From UBA2377 sp964429385 (GTDB lineage: Bacteria > Verrucomicrobiota > Verrucomicrobiia > Opitutales > Opitutaceae): DNA of 64,000 nt. The stretch is taken from the NCBI GenBank assembly GCA_964429385.1, contig CAYSBR010000020.1, positions 1 through 64,000 on the forward strand. Direction: 5' to 3'. The first letter of the stretch is position 1; the number at the start of each line of letters is the position of its first letter. This document shows positions 41,509 to 49,579 of the stretch, in pieces. The notes beneath the pieces were generated by a model. The model did not search any database and was not told the DNA's origin. It saw only the letters and a program-made list of their open reading frames with translations. Position numbers and translations under genes: made by a program.

Positions 41509-42015
41509 ATGGAAGAGCCGGAGCCGAGACCCCCTGCGCTACGGAAGCTGTCCAAGACCCCTTCGTGGGTCCTGCTCGGCTTCGCGGCCGGCGTGCTTTT
41601 CATGTGGCTGCTGCCCGTGCGGGAGGCCCCCTCCGCGGAGAGCGCACCGCAGCCACCGGTTCAGCCTCCGGTGAAGATTGAGCCACCGCCGGTGCGTTCC
41701 ATGGATGAAATCGAGGCGGTGTTCGCCATGTGGGGCACACATGCGGTTTGGGCGCACGAACTCACGGAGGTCTCGTTGTGGGACGCAGCCACCGGCGATT
41801 TTTCACGCCATTACGAGGTGCTGCGCAATGGCGACGAACTGTATTTCCGGAGCATCACCGGGCTCACGCGTCCGCTTCTGACTTATGGGGTGCCGGATGA
41901 CGCTCCGTTGCGTTTCACTGAGCCCGAATCCCGGCGGGATGAATGGCTGCGTGCCCGCCGGCAGGAAATCCTGCGGGCGATCACGGACTCCATTCCGAAA
42001 GCGGACAGGCGCTGA
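41509..42015 (+). CDS. Membrane-anchored protein of unknown function
   Basis: A 168-residue protein from ATG 41509 (a GTG at 41500 overlapping the acpS stop is an alternative). One hydrophobic helix lies at about 19-34, after a basic/proline N-terminus and before a proline-rich linker (about 42-63). The C-terminal domain of about 100 residues starts MDEIEAVFAMWG and contains ELTEVSLWDAATGDFSRHYEVL. No family was recognised. Its place in a tight pdxJ-acpS-nnr-dprA operon suggests it is cotranscribed, but not a specific role. Confidence 0.7.
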   Translation: MEEPEPRPPALRKLSKTPSWVLLGFAAGVLFMWLLPVREAPSAESAPQPPVQPPVKIEPPPVRSMDEIEAVFAMWGTHAVWAHELTEVSLWDAATGDFSRHYEVLRNGDELYFRSITGLTRPLLTYGVPDDAPLRFTEPESRRDEWLRARRQEILRAITDSIPKADRR

Positions 42016-42017
42016 CC

Positions 42018-43499
42018 ATGATATTGCCGGCGACCCATCCCATCCTGTCCTGTGCCGCGGCGCATGCCTGGGAGCGGCGGGTGTTTGCCGGCGATGAAAC
42101 GGCGGAGTGGGGCGCCATGCAACGGGCGGGGTGGGCCGTGGGGCAGGCGGTGTTGCGGGATTTTGAGGAAATCGGAGGCTTTCCCTCATCGGGCCGGGTG
42201 CTGGTGGTACTGGGCAAGGGCCACAATGGCGGGGATGCCTTGATCGCGGCGGCGGATATTCTGAGATGCCGGGCGGATGCGGTGGCCGAGGTGTTGCCGG
42301 CATATGGGACGGGAAGCCTTCGCCCGCTGGCGTTGCGTGCCTGGCAGGATTTGCAGCAGGCCTATCCGCATCGGGTGCGGCCGGTCGCATTGCGTGCGCT
42401 CGCGGCAAGTTACGCTGTGGCGCTGGACGGGGTGTTTGGCTACCGTTATCGCCCGCCGTTGGACGAGCGGGCCCGGGCCGTGTTGCGCCGGGTGAATGCC
42501 TTGCCGGTATCCCTGCGGGCCGCAGTGGACCTGCCGAGTGGGTGGGATGACCAAGATGCCTTTCGGGCTGATTTCACTTACGCCACGGGCATCGTGAAAG
42601 CGCCGTTGCTCGATCTGCCTCAGGCTGGTCGGCGGCGCTACTTGGATCTCGGGTTTTTCACTGGAAGTGAATCGGCGGGGGAGCGCGTCCTCACGGCGCA
42701 GATCCTCGCGCCGCTGCGGCGCTGGCGTGATCCGCAAGCGGACAAGCGCCGGCTTGGGCATGTATTCATTCTGGGCGGTTCGCGGGACTATCCCGGGGCG
42801 GTCCTGATGACGGTGCTGGCGGCGCTGAAGAGTGGCGCAGGGCTGGTGACCGCGTTTGTGCCGGAGTCATTGGTCCCGGCTTTTGCGGCCCGTGTGCCCG
42901 AGGCAATTTGGGTGGGGTGGCCGGAGACCCCCGCGGGGGGACTGGCCCTTGAGGGGCAACATTTGCTGGTGGCACGCTGGGATCGGGCCACGGCGCTGGT
43001 GCTGGGGCCGGGACTCGGACGCGAAAGGGAAACACTCGCTCTGGCCCGCGAAGTGGTGGGTGCGGCAAGTGTGCCGGTCCTCCTCGATGCGGATGCGTTG
43101 CAGCCGGAGATCGTGGGGGCGGCCCGTGCTCCACTGGTTTTGACGCCGCATGCCGGCGAGTTTGCACGGATCGCGGGCAAGGCGGATTTGCGGACGTTTG
43201 CCCGGAAAACCAAGGCGGTCGTAGTGCTGAAGGGCCCGGTGACCCGCGTCGCGTGCGATGGGATGGTCTTTCACAGTTTCTTTGGTGGTCCCGTGCTGGC
43301 GCGAGGCGGGAGTGGCGACCTGCTGGCGGGGATCATCGGCAGCCAGCTCGCGCTGACGCCGGAGGATGTCGGGGCGGCCGCCTGCCGCGGCGTCGTCTGG
43401 CATGGTCGGGCGGCGGATGCACTGGCCAGGGCTGGCGGGGCCGTGGCGGTGCGTACGACTCAGGTGCTCGACTTTCTCGGCCAAGCCATGGATGATTGA
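42018..43499 (+). CDS. nnr: Bifunctional NAD(P)H-hydrate epimerase/dehydratase
   Basis: Repairs hydrated NAD(P)H. The ATG at 42018 gives 493 residues. The N-terminal epimerase domain (about 1-215) has VVLGKGHNGGDALIAA; the C-terminal ADP/ATP-dependent dehydratase domain (about 225-490) has GSRDYPGAVLMTVLAALKSGAGL, LDADAL, LTPHAGEFARI and the GGSGDLLAGII phosphate-binding motif. It lies two bases after the anchored protein, and overlaps the upstream edge of dprA's frame. Confidence 0.94.
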   Translation: MILPATHPILSCAAAHAWERRVFAGDETAEWGAMQRAGWAVGQAVLRDFEEIGGFPSSGRVLVVLGKGHNGGDALIAAADILRCRADAVAEVLPAYGTGSLRPLALRAWQDLQQAYPHRVRPVALRALAASYAVALDGVFGYRYRPPLDERARAVLRRVNALPVSLRAAVDLPSGWDDQDAFRADFTYATGIVKAPLLDLPQAGRRRYLDLGFFTGSESAGERVLTAQILAPLRRWRDPQADKRRLGHVFILGGSRDYPGAVLMTVLAALKSGAGLVTAFVPESLVPAFAARVPEAIWVGWPETPAGGLALEGQHLLVARWDRATALVLGPGLGRERETLALAREVVGAASVPVLLDADALQPEIVGAARAPLVLTPHAGEFARIAGKADLRTFARKTKAVVVLKGPVTRVACDGMVFHSFFGGPVLARGGSGDLLAGIIGSQLALTPEDVGAAACRGVVWHGRAADALARAGGAVAVRTTQVLDFLGQAMDD

Positions 43500-43504
43500 A
43501 CGCC

Positions 43505-44635
43505 ATGAGCGGCGACATGACCGAGCAGCAGGCTTTTCTGGTGCTGAATGCGTTGCCGAACATCGGCCCGATCACGCTCAACCGTCTGCTTGATGCCTTG
43601 GACGGCGATCCCCGGGCGGTGCTCACGGCTGGGGCCCGTCAGTTGGAGGCCGTGCCGGGCGTGGGCCCGGTCATCCGTGCGACTCTCGCGAACTGGCGCG
43701 ATCATTTCGATCTGGCCCGGGAGGAGGAGCGCATGGCCAAGGCGGCCACAACCTTCATCACGACGCGTGACCCCGGGTATCCGCCGCTGCTGAAGGAAAT
43801 TCACGATCCTCCCATCGGGCTCTACCGCAAGGGCGGCTATCACTTTGCCGAGCCGTGCATCGCGATCGTGGGCAGCCGCCGCACCACACTCTACGGCCAG
43901 GGGGTGGCGAAAAAACTGGGCGCCGAACTGGCCCGGCTGGGGTTCTGCGTGGTCAGCGGGTTGGCGCGCGGCATTGATACGGCGGCGCACGAGGGGGCGC
44001 TCTCGGTGGGCGGTCGCACCGCGGCGGTGCTGGGGTGCGGCATTGATATCGTTTATCCGCCGGAGAATCTCGGGCTTTATCGGCAGATCGAACAGGCGGG
44101 GGCGATTCTTTCGGAATTTCCCTTTGGCCGTCGGGCCGACCGCCAGAGTTTTCCGATGCGGAATCGTGTGGTGGCCGGCATGTGCGAAGCCGTGGTGGTG
44201 GTGGAGACCGATGTGAGCGGTGGCTCCATGATCACCGCCCGTTTTGCCGGTGAACAAGGGCGGCTGATCTTTGCCGTACCCGGCCGCATTGACCAAAACA
44301 CCAGTGCGGGGTGCCATCAACTCATCCGCGATGGGGCCACCCTGCTCACGAGTGTGGACGACATTCTCAATGAGCTGAATTACCTGGGTGGCCTGCGCCC
44401 TCAACCGATCCCGCAAAAGCCGGGTGCGGAGACGGAGGCGGCCACGGTGGACGGACTCTCCGCCGCGGAAGCGGCGATACTGGCCTGTTTTGCCGGCGGC
44501 GCAATGGTATCGCCCGATCGCGTGGCTTTGCAGACCGGTTTGCCGATGCCGGAAGTATCGGCGACCCTGATGATGCTCGAACTTAAGCGCCGCGTGGTGA
44601 AAAAGGCCGACGGCAGCTTTGAGGCGAGAACCTGA
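43505..44635 (+). CDS. dprA: DNA-processing protein DprA
   Basis: Loads RecA on incoming single-stranded DNA during natural transformation. The ATG at 43505 gives 376 residues: an N-terminal helix-hairpin-helix-like segment with LPNIGPITLNRLLDAL, the Rossmann-like core (about 105-310) with GSRRTTLYG, SGLARGIDTAAHEGAL, PMRNRVVAGM and FAVPGRIDQ, and a C-terminal winged-helix domain starting about LSAAEAAILACF. It presumably supports competence; other com genes are not visible here. Confidence 0.95.
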   Translation: MSGDMTEQQAFLVLNALPNIGPITLNRLLDALDGDPRAVLTAGARQLEAVPGVGPVIRATLANWRDHFDLAREEERMAKAATTFITTRDPGYPPLLKEIHDPPIGLYRKGGYHFAEPCIAIVGSRRTTLYGQGVAKKLGAELARLGFCVVSGLARGIDTAAHEGALSVGGRTAAVLGCGIDIVYPPENLGLYRQIEQAGAILSEFPFGRRADRQSFPMRNRVVAGMCEAVVVVETDVSGGSMITARFAGEQGRLIFAVPGRIDQNTSAGCHQLIRDGATLLTSVDDILNELNYLGGLRPQPIPQKPGAETEAATVDGLSAAEAAILACFAGGAMVSPDRVALQTGLPMPEVSATLMMLELKRRVVKKADGSFEART

Positions 44636-44651
44636 TGCGCGGAGCCTGGGT

Positions 44652-45179
44652 TCAGTGGCCGCCGCGCATCCGCTCGATTTCCGCCTGGGCGGCGGCTTCG
44701 CGGGCCCGGTAATCGTCCAGTTCCTTGGCCCGGCGGATGGCTTCGGCCTCTTCTTTGCGCAGGCGGATGAGTTCCGCTTCCGCCGCCTCGGCGCGTTGGC
44801 GGGCGGCGAGCAATTCGGGATCTTCGACGGCCCGGCCCTGGTTGATCATGCGTTGGCGGCGGGCCTCTTCCTCCGCGCGGGCGCGGGCGGCCTGCTCCTC
44901 GGCAATCTGTCGCTGACTGCGAGTTTCCTGTACCCGCCGGTCCTCGGCGGAGCCGGAAATGCCGCCGATGATGGCGCCGGCCGCCGCGCCGGCGGCGATA
45001 CCTTTGTCGCGTTCGCCGGATTGATGTCCGATGATGCCACCCAGCACGGCGCCGGCGAGGGCGCCACCGGCCGCGCGGCGCTCACCATGGCTTTCACAGC
45101 CGGCCAGAAACAGGGCTGCGCCCAACAACCAGAAGGCGGGGCGGCGAACCAAGACGGAGAGAGTGGAACGGGAGTTCAT
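44652..45179 (-). CDS. Glycine-zipper lipoprotein with coiled-coil tail
   Basis: A 175-residue lipoprotein. The ATG at 45179 gives a signal sequence ending LAGC, a good lipobox, while a longer frame to 45248 would add 23 residues and spoil it. Residues about 35-80 contain alternating glycine helices (GGALAGAVLGGIIGHQSG and AAGAAAGAIIGGISG) typical of glycine-zipper outer-membrane proteins. From about 85 a long charged coiled coil (AEEEARRQR, AEAAEAELIRLRKEEAEAIRR) ends the protein. It probably sits in the envelope; no specific partner is known. It converges on dprA. Confidence 0.85.
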   Translation of the reverse strand: MNSRSTLSVLVRRPAFWLLGAALFLAGCESHGERRAAGGALAGAVLGGIIGHQSGERDKGIAAGAAAGAIIGGISGSAEDRRVQETRSQRQIAEEQAARARAEEEARRQRMINQGRAVEDPELLAARQRAEAAEAELIRLRKEEAEAIRRAKELDDYRAREAAAQAEIERMRGGH

Positions 45180-45318
45180 GATGGACGGTATGCGTTGAGG
45201 GATGACGCTTCCGCATAACGGAGGGTGCGGGAGCGTCGGTTTAGACACCGCAATCCCTCAAAGTATTCACCGAATCACGCTTTTTTTGCGTGGGTCCGGC
45301 GGTTCGCGTCACCCCCGG

Positions 45319-46131
45319 TTAACTCTGGCTGGCCTGCGCCACCTCGGTTTCCCACGTGCCGGCGATCACGGCGCCATACTCTTCCCGTCCTCCGGTGGCC
45401 TTGGGGCCGGTGAGACGGGGGCGGGGATTGCCGATGCGACCGGTGGTGTAAAACGCTTCGTCGGTCTGGTCCTCGCACAGAAAGTGATAAGCCAGCCCGG
45501 CGCGTTCGGTGCCGGTCGTGTTGTCGCCGGTGGCGTGGGGCGTGCCGTAACAGAAGAAAATCACACTGCCGGCCTTCAGTTCGATCACCTCGGCCTTGGT
45601 TTCATCGGGAAAGCAGCGGATGTGATGGTCGCTGTTGCCATCGCGCTCGTGGGGGAGCGCCTGTTCCCACGCGTCGGGAACCACGCGCAGGGTGCCGTTG
45701 GCGATGGTTGCATCGTGGATGGCGATCCACATGGCGGTGCCGCGCAGCGGCTGCGGGATGCGGAAGTAGGCGTTGTCCTGATGCCAGGCCGTGCCCATGC
45801 CGGTCTGGCCGGGCTTGAGGAAAATCTGATCGAGGTGCAGCGTGACCTCGGGCCCGAGGAGATCCGTGACCGCTTCGATCACCTTCGGGGCGAAGGGCAA
45901 GGCGCGGATGAGCGTGGAATAAAAATTGGCCGGGCAGAGCTGGAGATTCTGCCTGGCGGTGGCGGGAGTTTTACCATCCCCGGCGGTGGCGACATTGCGC
46001 AGGAAGCCGTTGCGCTTGAGCCGGGCGATGTCGGCCTGCAGGGCGGCGGTCTCGGCGGCGTTGAAGAACCCGGGTGCCGCAACATAGCCGCGGCGCCGGA
46101 AATGGGCGATCTGGATGGGGGTGAGTTTCAT
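45319..46131 (-). CDS. Phytanoyl-CoA dioxygenase (PhyH) family protein
   Basis: Fe(II)/2-oxoglutarate-dependent oxygenase. The ATG at 46131 gives 270 residues starting MKLTPIQIAHFRRRGYV; the open frame further upstream is not needed. The iron-binding HxD is in AWHQDNAYF and the distal histidine in YGTPHATGDN, followed by the arginine in TGTERAGLAYHF that binds 2-oxoglutarate. Bacterial relatives hydroxylate varied small molecules, so the substrate is unknown. A divergent AraC regulator lies across a 261-base region, suggesting substrate-responsive control. Confidence 0.88.
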   Translation of the reverse strand: MKLTPIQIAHFRRRGYVAAPGFFNAAETAALQADIARLKRNGFLRNVATAGDGKTPATARQNLQLCPANFYSTLIRALPFAPKVIEAVTDLLGPEVTLHLDQIFLKPGQTGMGTAWHQDNAYFRIPQPLRGTAMWIAIHDATIANGTLRVVPDAWEQALPHERDGNSDHHIRCFPDETKAEVIELKAGSVIFFCYGTPHATGDNTTGTERAGLAYHFLCEDQTDEAFYTTGRIGNPRPRLTGPKATGGREEYGAVIAGTWETEVAQASQS

Positions 46132-46392
46132 AAGGGGAGGCCCGCACCCTAGCAGATCCTTGCGGAGCTTGCGTCCAACCTTGGGCAGTGGCAGATCGTG
46201 CACATCAATGGATTTTGAAAAATACCGTTTGCAGGAGGTAACGAAGAAAACAGGGCCGCGTGAGCCAGCGGCTGGACAGAATCGAGCCTGCGCGATAGCC
46301 TTCATTTCAGAGATGAGGGACCTGCGTTGGCGGCAATCGTAACAGACCTCTCGTGCCCGGTTAACTCGGTTTAATTCTCCCGCTGATTCAGG
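46132..46392 (+). promoter_or_regulatory. Divergent control region of the PhyH and AraC-type genes
   Basis: The 261 bases contain no credible gene. They should hold both promoters and the regulator's operator. CCCGGTTAACTC at 46356-46367, just upstream of the AraC-type gene, recurs exactly at 45314-45325 across the PhyH stop codon. CAGGAGGTAAC at 46234-46244 has no start codon nearby. No promoter pair could be assigned with confidence. Confidence 0.35.
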
Positions 46393-47241
46393 ATGAAGAG
46401 CATTCCACGCCACGGCCGGGGCAGTGCCCGGACTTTACCGACCCATCGCGATCAGGGGCTGGAGATCATCTTCCTGGAAAAGGGCGCGCTCAACTGGCAC
46501 GTCGAAGGCCGGGTGGAGCGGGTGACGGCGGACTCGGTGTATTTCTCCCTGCCCTGGCAGGAGCATGGCAGTGCGGATGAGTTTGAGCCGGGGCACTACT
46601 GGCATTGGGTGCAACTCGGATTGGCGGGGCGGATCGACCGCCCGAGGACCCGCTTTGGTTTTCATGCTGATTTTGGTCTGACTAACCGCGAGTCGGCGGA
46701 GATCAGCGCACTTCTCACCAGTCAAGGCCGCCATTGTTACCGGGCCACTGCGCGCATGGCGTGGCTGGTGCCTACGCTCGTCGAAGAGTTGAGCCAGCCG
46801 GGTGGTGGCGGCTCCGCCTATCTGGCCGCGCTGGCGCGGCTGGCGATCCTGGAACTTGTGCGCTGCATCCAGGCGAGCGACCGGTCCGATCACACGGATG
46901 CGGCCTCGATGCGCCGGGTGGAGACGTTCATTGCCGGTCTGCGCGCGCGGTGTGATGAGGAATGGACGCTGGAGCAGATGGCCGCCGCCTGCGATCTGGG
47001 GCGGTCGCGTTTCGCGGCCTTATGTCGCCAGTCCGCCGGCGACAGCCCGCTCACGCTTGTCAATCGCCTGCGGGTGGATCGCGCGAAGACCCTGTTGAAG
47101 ACCACGGAAACCTCAGTCACCGCCATCGCCCACGCCTGCGGTTTCAGCAGCAGCCAGTATTTCGCCCGGGTCTTCCACCGCTTCACCGGCATGGAAGCGC
47201 GCGCCTACCGGTTGAAGCACATGCAACAGTGTCCGCTCTGA
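46393..47241 (+). CDS. AraC-family transcriptional regulator
   Basis: A 282-residue regulator. The N-terminal part (about 1-130) has a cupin-like sensing domain with GLEIIFLEKGALNWHVEG and a histidine-rich GHYWHW stretch. The C-terminal AraC DNA-binding domain (about 180-278) has two helix-turn-helix units, WTLEQMAAACDLGRSRFAALC and TAIAHACGFSSSQYFARVFHRFTG, the classic family signature. It is divergent from the PhyH gene, which is its most likely target. Confidence 0.92.
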   Translation: MKSIPRHGRGSARTLPTHRDQGLEIIFLEKGALNWHVEGRVERVTADSVYFSLPWQEHGSADEFEPGHYWHWVQLGLAGRIDRPRTRFGFHADFGLTNRESAEISALLTSQGRHCYRATARMAWLVPTLVEELSQPGGGGSAYLAALARLAILELVRCIQASDRSDHTDAASMRRVETFIAGLRARCDEEWTLEQMAAACDLGRSRFAALCRQSAGDSPLTLVNRLRVDRAKTLLKTTETSVTAIAHACGFSSSQYFARVFHRFTGMEARAYRLKHMQQCPL

Positions 47242-47304
47242 TGAAAAATCCGCAATCGCTCGTATCTTAACGCCGGACTTGGAATTGGTGGTAGCCGATT
47301 CCTC

Positions 47305-47646
47305 TCAGCCCGGGGGCCAGGCGAGCTGTCGGCCGCCGAGGAGGTGGACGTGGAGGTGGGGGACGGATTCGCCGCCGTGCGGGCCGTTGTTGATCACGAT
47401 GCGGAAGCCGGCGGTGAGGTTGAGCTGCCGGGCGAGGGCTTGGGCGGTGAGAAGCAGATGGCCGAGGAGCGCCTGATCTGCGGCGACGGCCTCGTTGATC
47501 CGGGCGATGGGCCGCTTGGGGATGATGAGGAGATGCACGGGGGCCTGCGGCTGGATGTCGTGGATGGCGATGCACAGGTCATCCTCGTGCGCGATCTTGG
47601 CGGGAATTTCGCGGGCGATGATGCGTTGGAAGAGGGTTTGGGTCAT
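47305..47646 (-). CDS. HIT-family (histidine triad) hydrolase, HinT-like
   Basis: The ATG at 47646 gives 113 residues beginning MTQTLFQRIIAREIPAKI, the usual HinT start. The triad HLHVHL supplies H97, H99 and H101, preceded by INNGPHGGESVPH. Relatives hydrolyse AMP-lysine and other aminoacyl or phosphoramidate nucleotides. The upstream 250 bases hold a GxxExxY relic. Confidence 0.93.
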   Translation of the reverse strand: MTQTLFQRIIAREIPAKIAHEDDLCIAIHDIQPQAPVHLLIIPKRPIARINEAVAADQALLGHLLLTAQALARQLNLTAGFRIVINNGPHGGESVPHLHVHLLGGRQLAWPPG

Positions 47647-47671
47647 GTTTTTACAGAGGGAACGGGGATTT

Positions 47672-47866
47672 TTATTGGTTGGCGCCTGGCCGCATGAGGC
47701 GATGGATGCCATCGGTGAGTTTGGGTTCGTTGAAGTTGATGCGCCGACCGAGGGGAATATTGAGGAGTTTCATGCAGCTGCGGAGTTGGCTTTGTGAACG
47801 GGAAGAATGCGTTCTGCGGATGAGGGGGCCGGTCAAGCCATCGGCTTTGGCGAACAGGGGGTGCAT
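47672..47866 (-). pseudogene. GxxExxY-family protein relic (C-terminal part only)
   Basis: A 64-codon frame whose last 40 residues (SQLRSCMKLLNIPLGRRINF and NEPKLTDGIHRLMRPGANQ) match the C-terminus of GxxExxY proteins, which are usually about 125-135 residues. The N-terminal signature and most of the fold are absent and the first 22 residues look unrelated. GTTTTTACAG (47647-47656) and CTGTAAAAAC (47886-47895) form an inverted repeat bracketing the segment, which may mark an insertion or deletion edge. AGGAGGT lies 15 bases before the ATG, too far for normal use. It is probably a decayed gene. Confidence 0.55.
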
Positions 47867-47904
47867 GGTGTCTCTCTGTTACCTCCTGTAAAAACAAAAC
47901 CCGG

Positions 47905-48408
47905 CTACAAGAACAGCAGTTGGAGGCTGGTGGTGGGGGCGGTGCGGGCGGCGGCGAGTTCGCGGATGAACGTGAGGGCGTCGTCGTATTCCCGCACCCG
48001 GCGGGCGGTGGCGCGTTTCTCAGGAGGAATGAGCGCGGGACGGAGGTTGGTCACAAGTAGGGTGGCTTCGCGGTAAGGGGCGAGGTGTTTGAGGCCGGTC
48101 ATGATTTCCTCGCGGGCAAAGAGCGGGGTGGCCGCGGTGAGCGTGCGCGCGGCGTTCCAGTGATAGAAGCCGTGGGCGGGGAGGTGGGCGAACGCGCGGG
48201 TCAGCAGATCGGCCGCGGCGGCATTGAAGGCGGCGTCAAAACGCGCCGCGCAGTCGGGCTGCGCCGTCATTTGCGCCTCGAGTTCGGAGAGGCTGAAGGC
48301 GATGGCGGACTTGATCTGCTCCGCGAGGTAAAGGTCGTGGCCGGTGACGTGCGCGAAGAGGGCGTTGATGAAATGCAGCCGGCGCAGGTCGTCGCGGTCG
48401 GGCCTCAT
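47905..48408 (-). CDS. Hypothetical protein coupled to nrdR
   Basis: A 167-residue, mostly helical protein with no recognised domain, no signal peptide and no membrane segment. It begins MRPDRDDLRRLHFINALFAHV and is rich in Ala, Leu and Arg. Its ATG overlaps the nrdR stop by four bases (ATGA), so the two are translationally coupled. This suggests a shared condition of expression, but no function can be given. Confidence 0.7.
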   Translation of the reverse strand: MRPDRDDLRRLHFINALFAHVTGHDLYLAEQIKSAIAFSLSELEAQMTAQPDCAARFDAAFNAAAADLLTRAFAHLPAHGFYHWNAARTLTAATPLFAREEIMTGLKHLAPYREATLLVTNLRPALIPPEKRATARRVREYDDALTFIRELAAARTAPTTSLQLLFL

Positions 48409-48863
48409 TGCTTCGGCTTGGGCAGGTTGCTGATCTCCTGCATGAACTCGGCCACGTCGCGAAATTCCTTATACACGCTGGCGAAGCGCACGTAGGCGAC
48501 CTGATCAATGATCCGCAGGCGCTGCATGACGGCTTCGCCGATGGCGCTGGAAGGGATGTCGCCTTCGAACTGAGCTTCGAGCGCGTCGATGACGTCGTCC
48601 ACGAGCATGGTGATTTGCTCGACGTCGATGGGGCGCTTGTGCGAGGCGGCGCGGACGGCGCTGACGAGCTTGGCCCGGTCGAAATCCTCGCGACGACCGT
48701 CGCGTTTGACGATGATCATGTCGTCGCGCTGGAGCGATTCGAGCGTGCTGTAGCGGTGGCCGCATTCCAGGCACTCGCGGCGACGGCGGATGGTGTTGCC
48801 TTCGCGGGAAATGCGGGAGTCAACGACCTTGTCTTCGATGGAGGTGCACTTGGGGCAACGCAT
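48405..48863 (-). CDS. nrdR: Transcriptional repressor NrdR
   Basis: Represses ribonucleotide reductase genes in response to dATP/ATP. The 152-residue protein has the zinc ribbon (C3, C6, C31, C34) and then an ATP-cone domain from about 49 (IIVKRDGRREDFDRAKL) to about 138. Length is normal. It lies about 50 bases from the pabA/trpG stop; no NrdR-box pair could be identified in this window. Confidence 0.96.
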   Translation of the reverse strand: MRCPKCTSIEDKVVDSRISREGNTIRRRRECLECGHRYSTLESLQRDDMIIVKRDGRREDFDRAKLVSAVRAASHKRPIDVEQITMLVDDVIDALEAQFEGDIPSSAIGEAVMQRLRIIDQVAYVRFASVYKEFRDVAEFMQEISNLPKPKQ

Positions 48864-48913
48864 GGGCGGGGATCAATCGTGGGGACGGGCGTCTCGGTGA
48901 GTTCCGCGGGTCC

Positions 48914-49480
48914 TTAGTTCAGTTCCAAAAAGTTTTTCAGGAGGTCCATGCCGTGTTCCGTGGCGATGGATTCAGGATGAAATTGCACGCCCCAGACGGG
49001 CAGGGTCTTGTGCCGGAGGCCCATGATTTCACCTTCGGCGGTCTCGGCGGTGATTTCGAGGCAGTCGGGGAGGGTGGCGCGCTCGACGAGCAGGGAGTGG
49101 TAGCGGGTGGCGGCGAAGCCCTGAGGCAGGCCGCGGAAGACGTCGGTGTTCCGGTGCTGGATGGGCGAGGTCTTGCCGTGCATGAGGCGGTCGGCCCGCA
49201 CGACGCGTCCGCCGAAATAGTGGCCGATGGACTGATGGCCGAGACAGACGCCGAGAAGGGGTTTTTTGCCGGCGAAGGCGCCGATGATGTCGAGGGAGAC
49301 ACCGGCCTCGGCGGGTGAGCAGGGGCCGGGGGAGATGAGCACGCGGTCGGGATTGAGCGCGAGCGCCTCGGCGGGGGTGATCTCGTTATTGCGAAAAACG
49401 CGCTGCGCCACGCCCAACTGGCCGAAGTATTGGACGAGGTTGAAGGTGAACGAGTCGAAGTTGTCTAGGACAAGAAGCAC
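48914..49480 (-). CDS. pabA: Aminodeoxychorismate/anthranilate synthase glutaminase subunit
   Basis: Class I glutamine amidotransferase that supplies ammonia for 4-amino-4-deoxychorismate or anthranilate. The 188-residue protein has C79 in GVCLGHQ and H168/E170 in VQFHPESIATEHG, and the typical MLLVLDNFDSFTFNLVQY start. Whether it serves folate, tryptophan or both (as in Bacillus) cannot be told here, since no pabB or trpE lies nearby; trpG is the other possible name. Confidence 0.92.
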   Translation of the reverse strand: MLLVLDNFDSFTFNLVQYFGQLGVAQRVFRNNEITPAEALALNPDRVLISPGPCSPAEAGVSLDIIGAFAGKKPLLGVCLGHQSIGHYFGGRVVRADRLMHGKTSPIQHRNTDVFRGLPQGFAATRYHSLLVERATLPDCLEITAETAEGEIMGLRHKTLPVWGVQFHPESIATEHGMDLLKNFLELN

Positions 49481-49579
49481 GTGATTAAGGGGTGATTAGC
49501 TCGCAAAGAGCGGTGGCGGTCAAGTGCGGGCGCAATTTCGGGATTGGATGTCGGCGGATCCTTGGTGGATGTTTCCCGC

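Noticed and set aside
47643..47897. Alternative minus-strand frame over the GxxExxY relic
   Set aside because: Translation shows no family similarity, whereas the adjacent frame at 47672-47866 matches a GxxExxY C-terminus.
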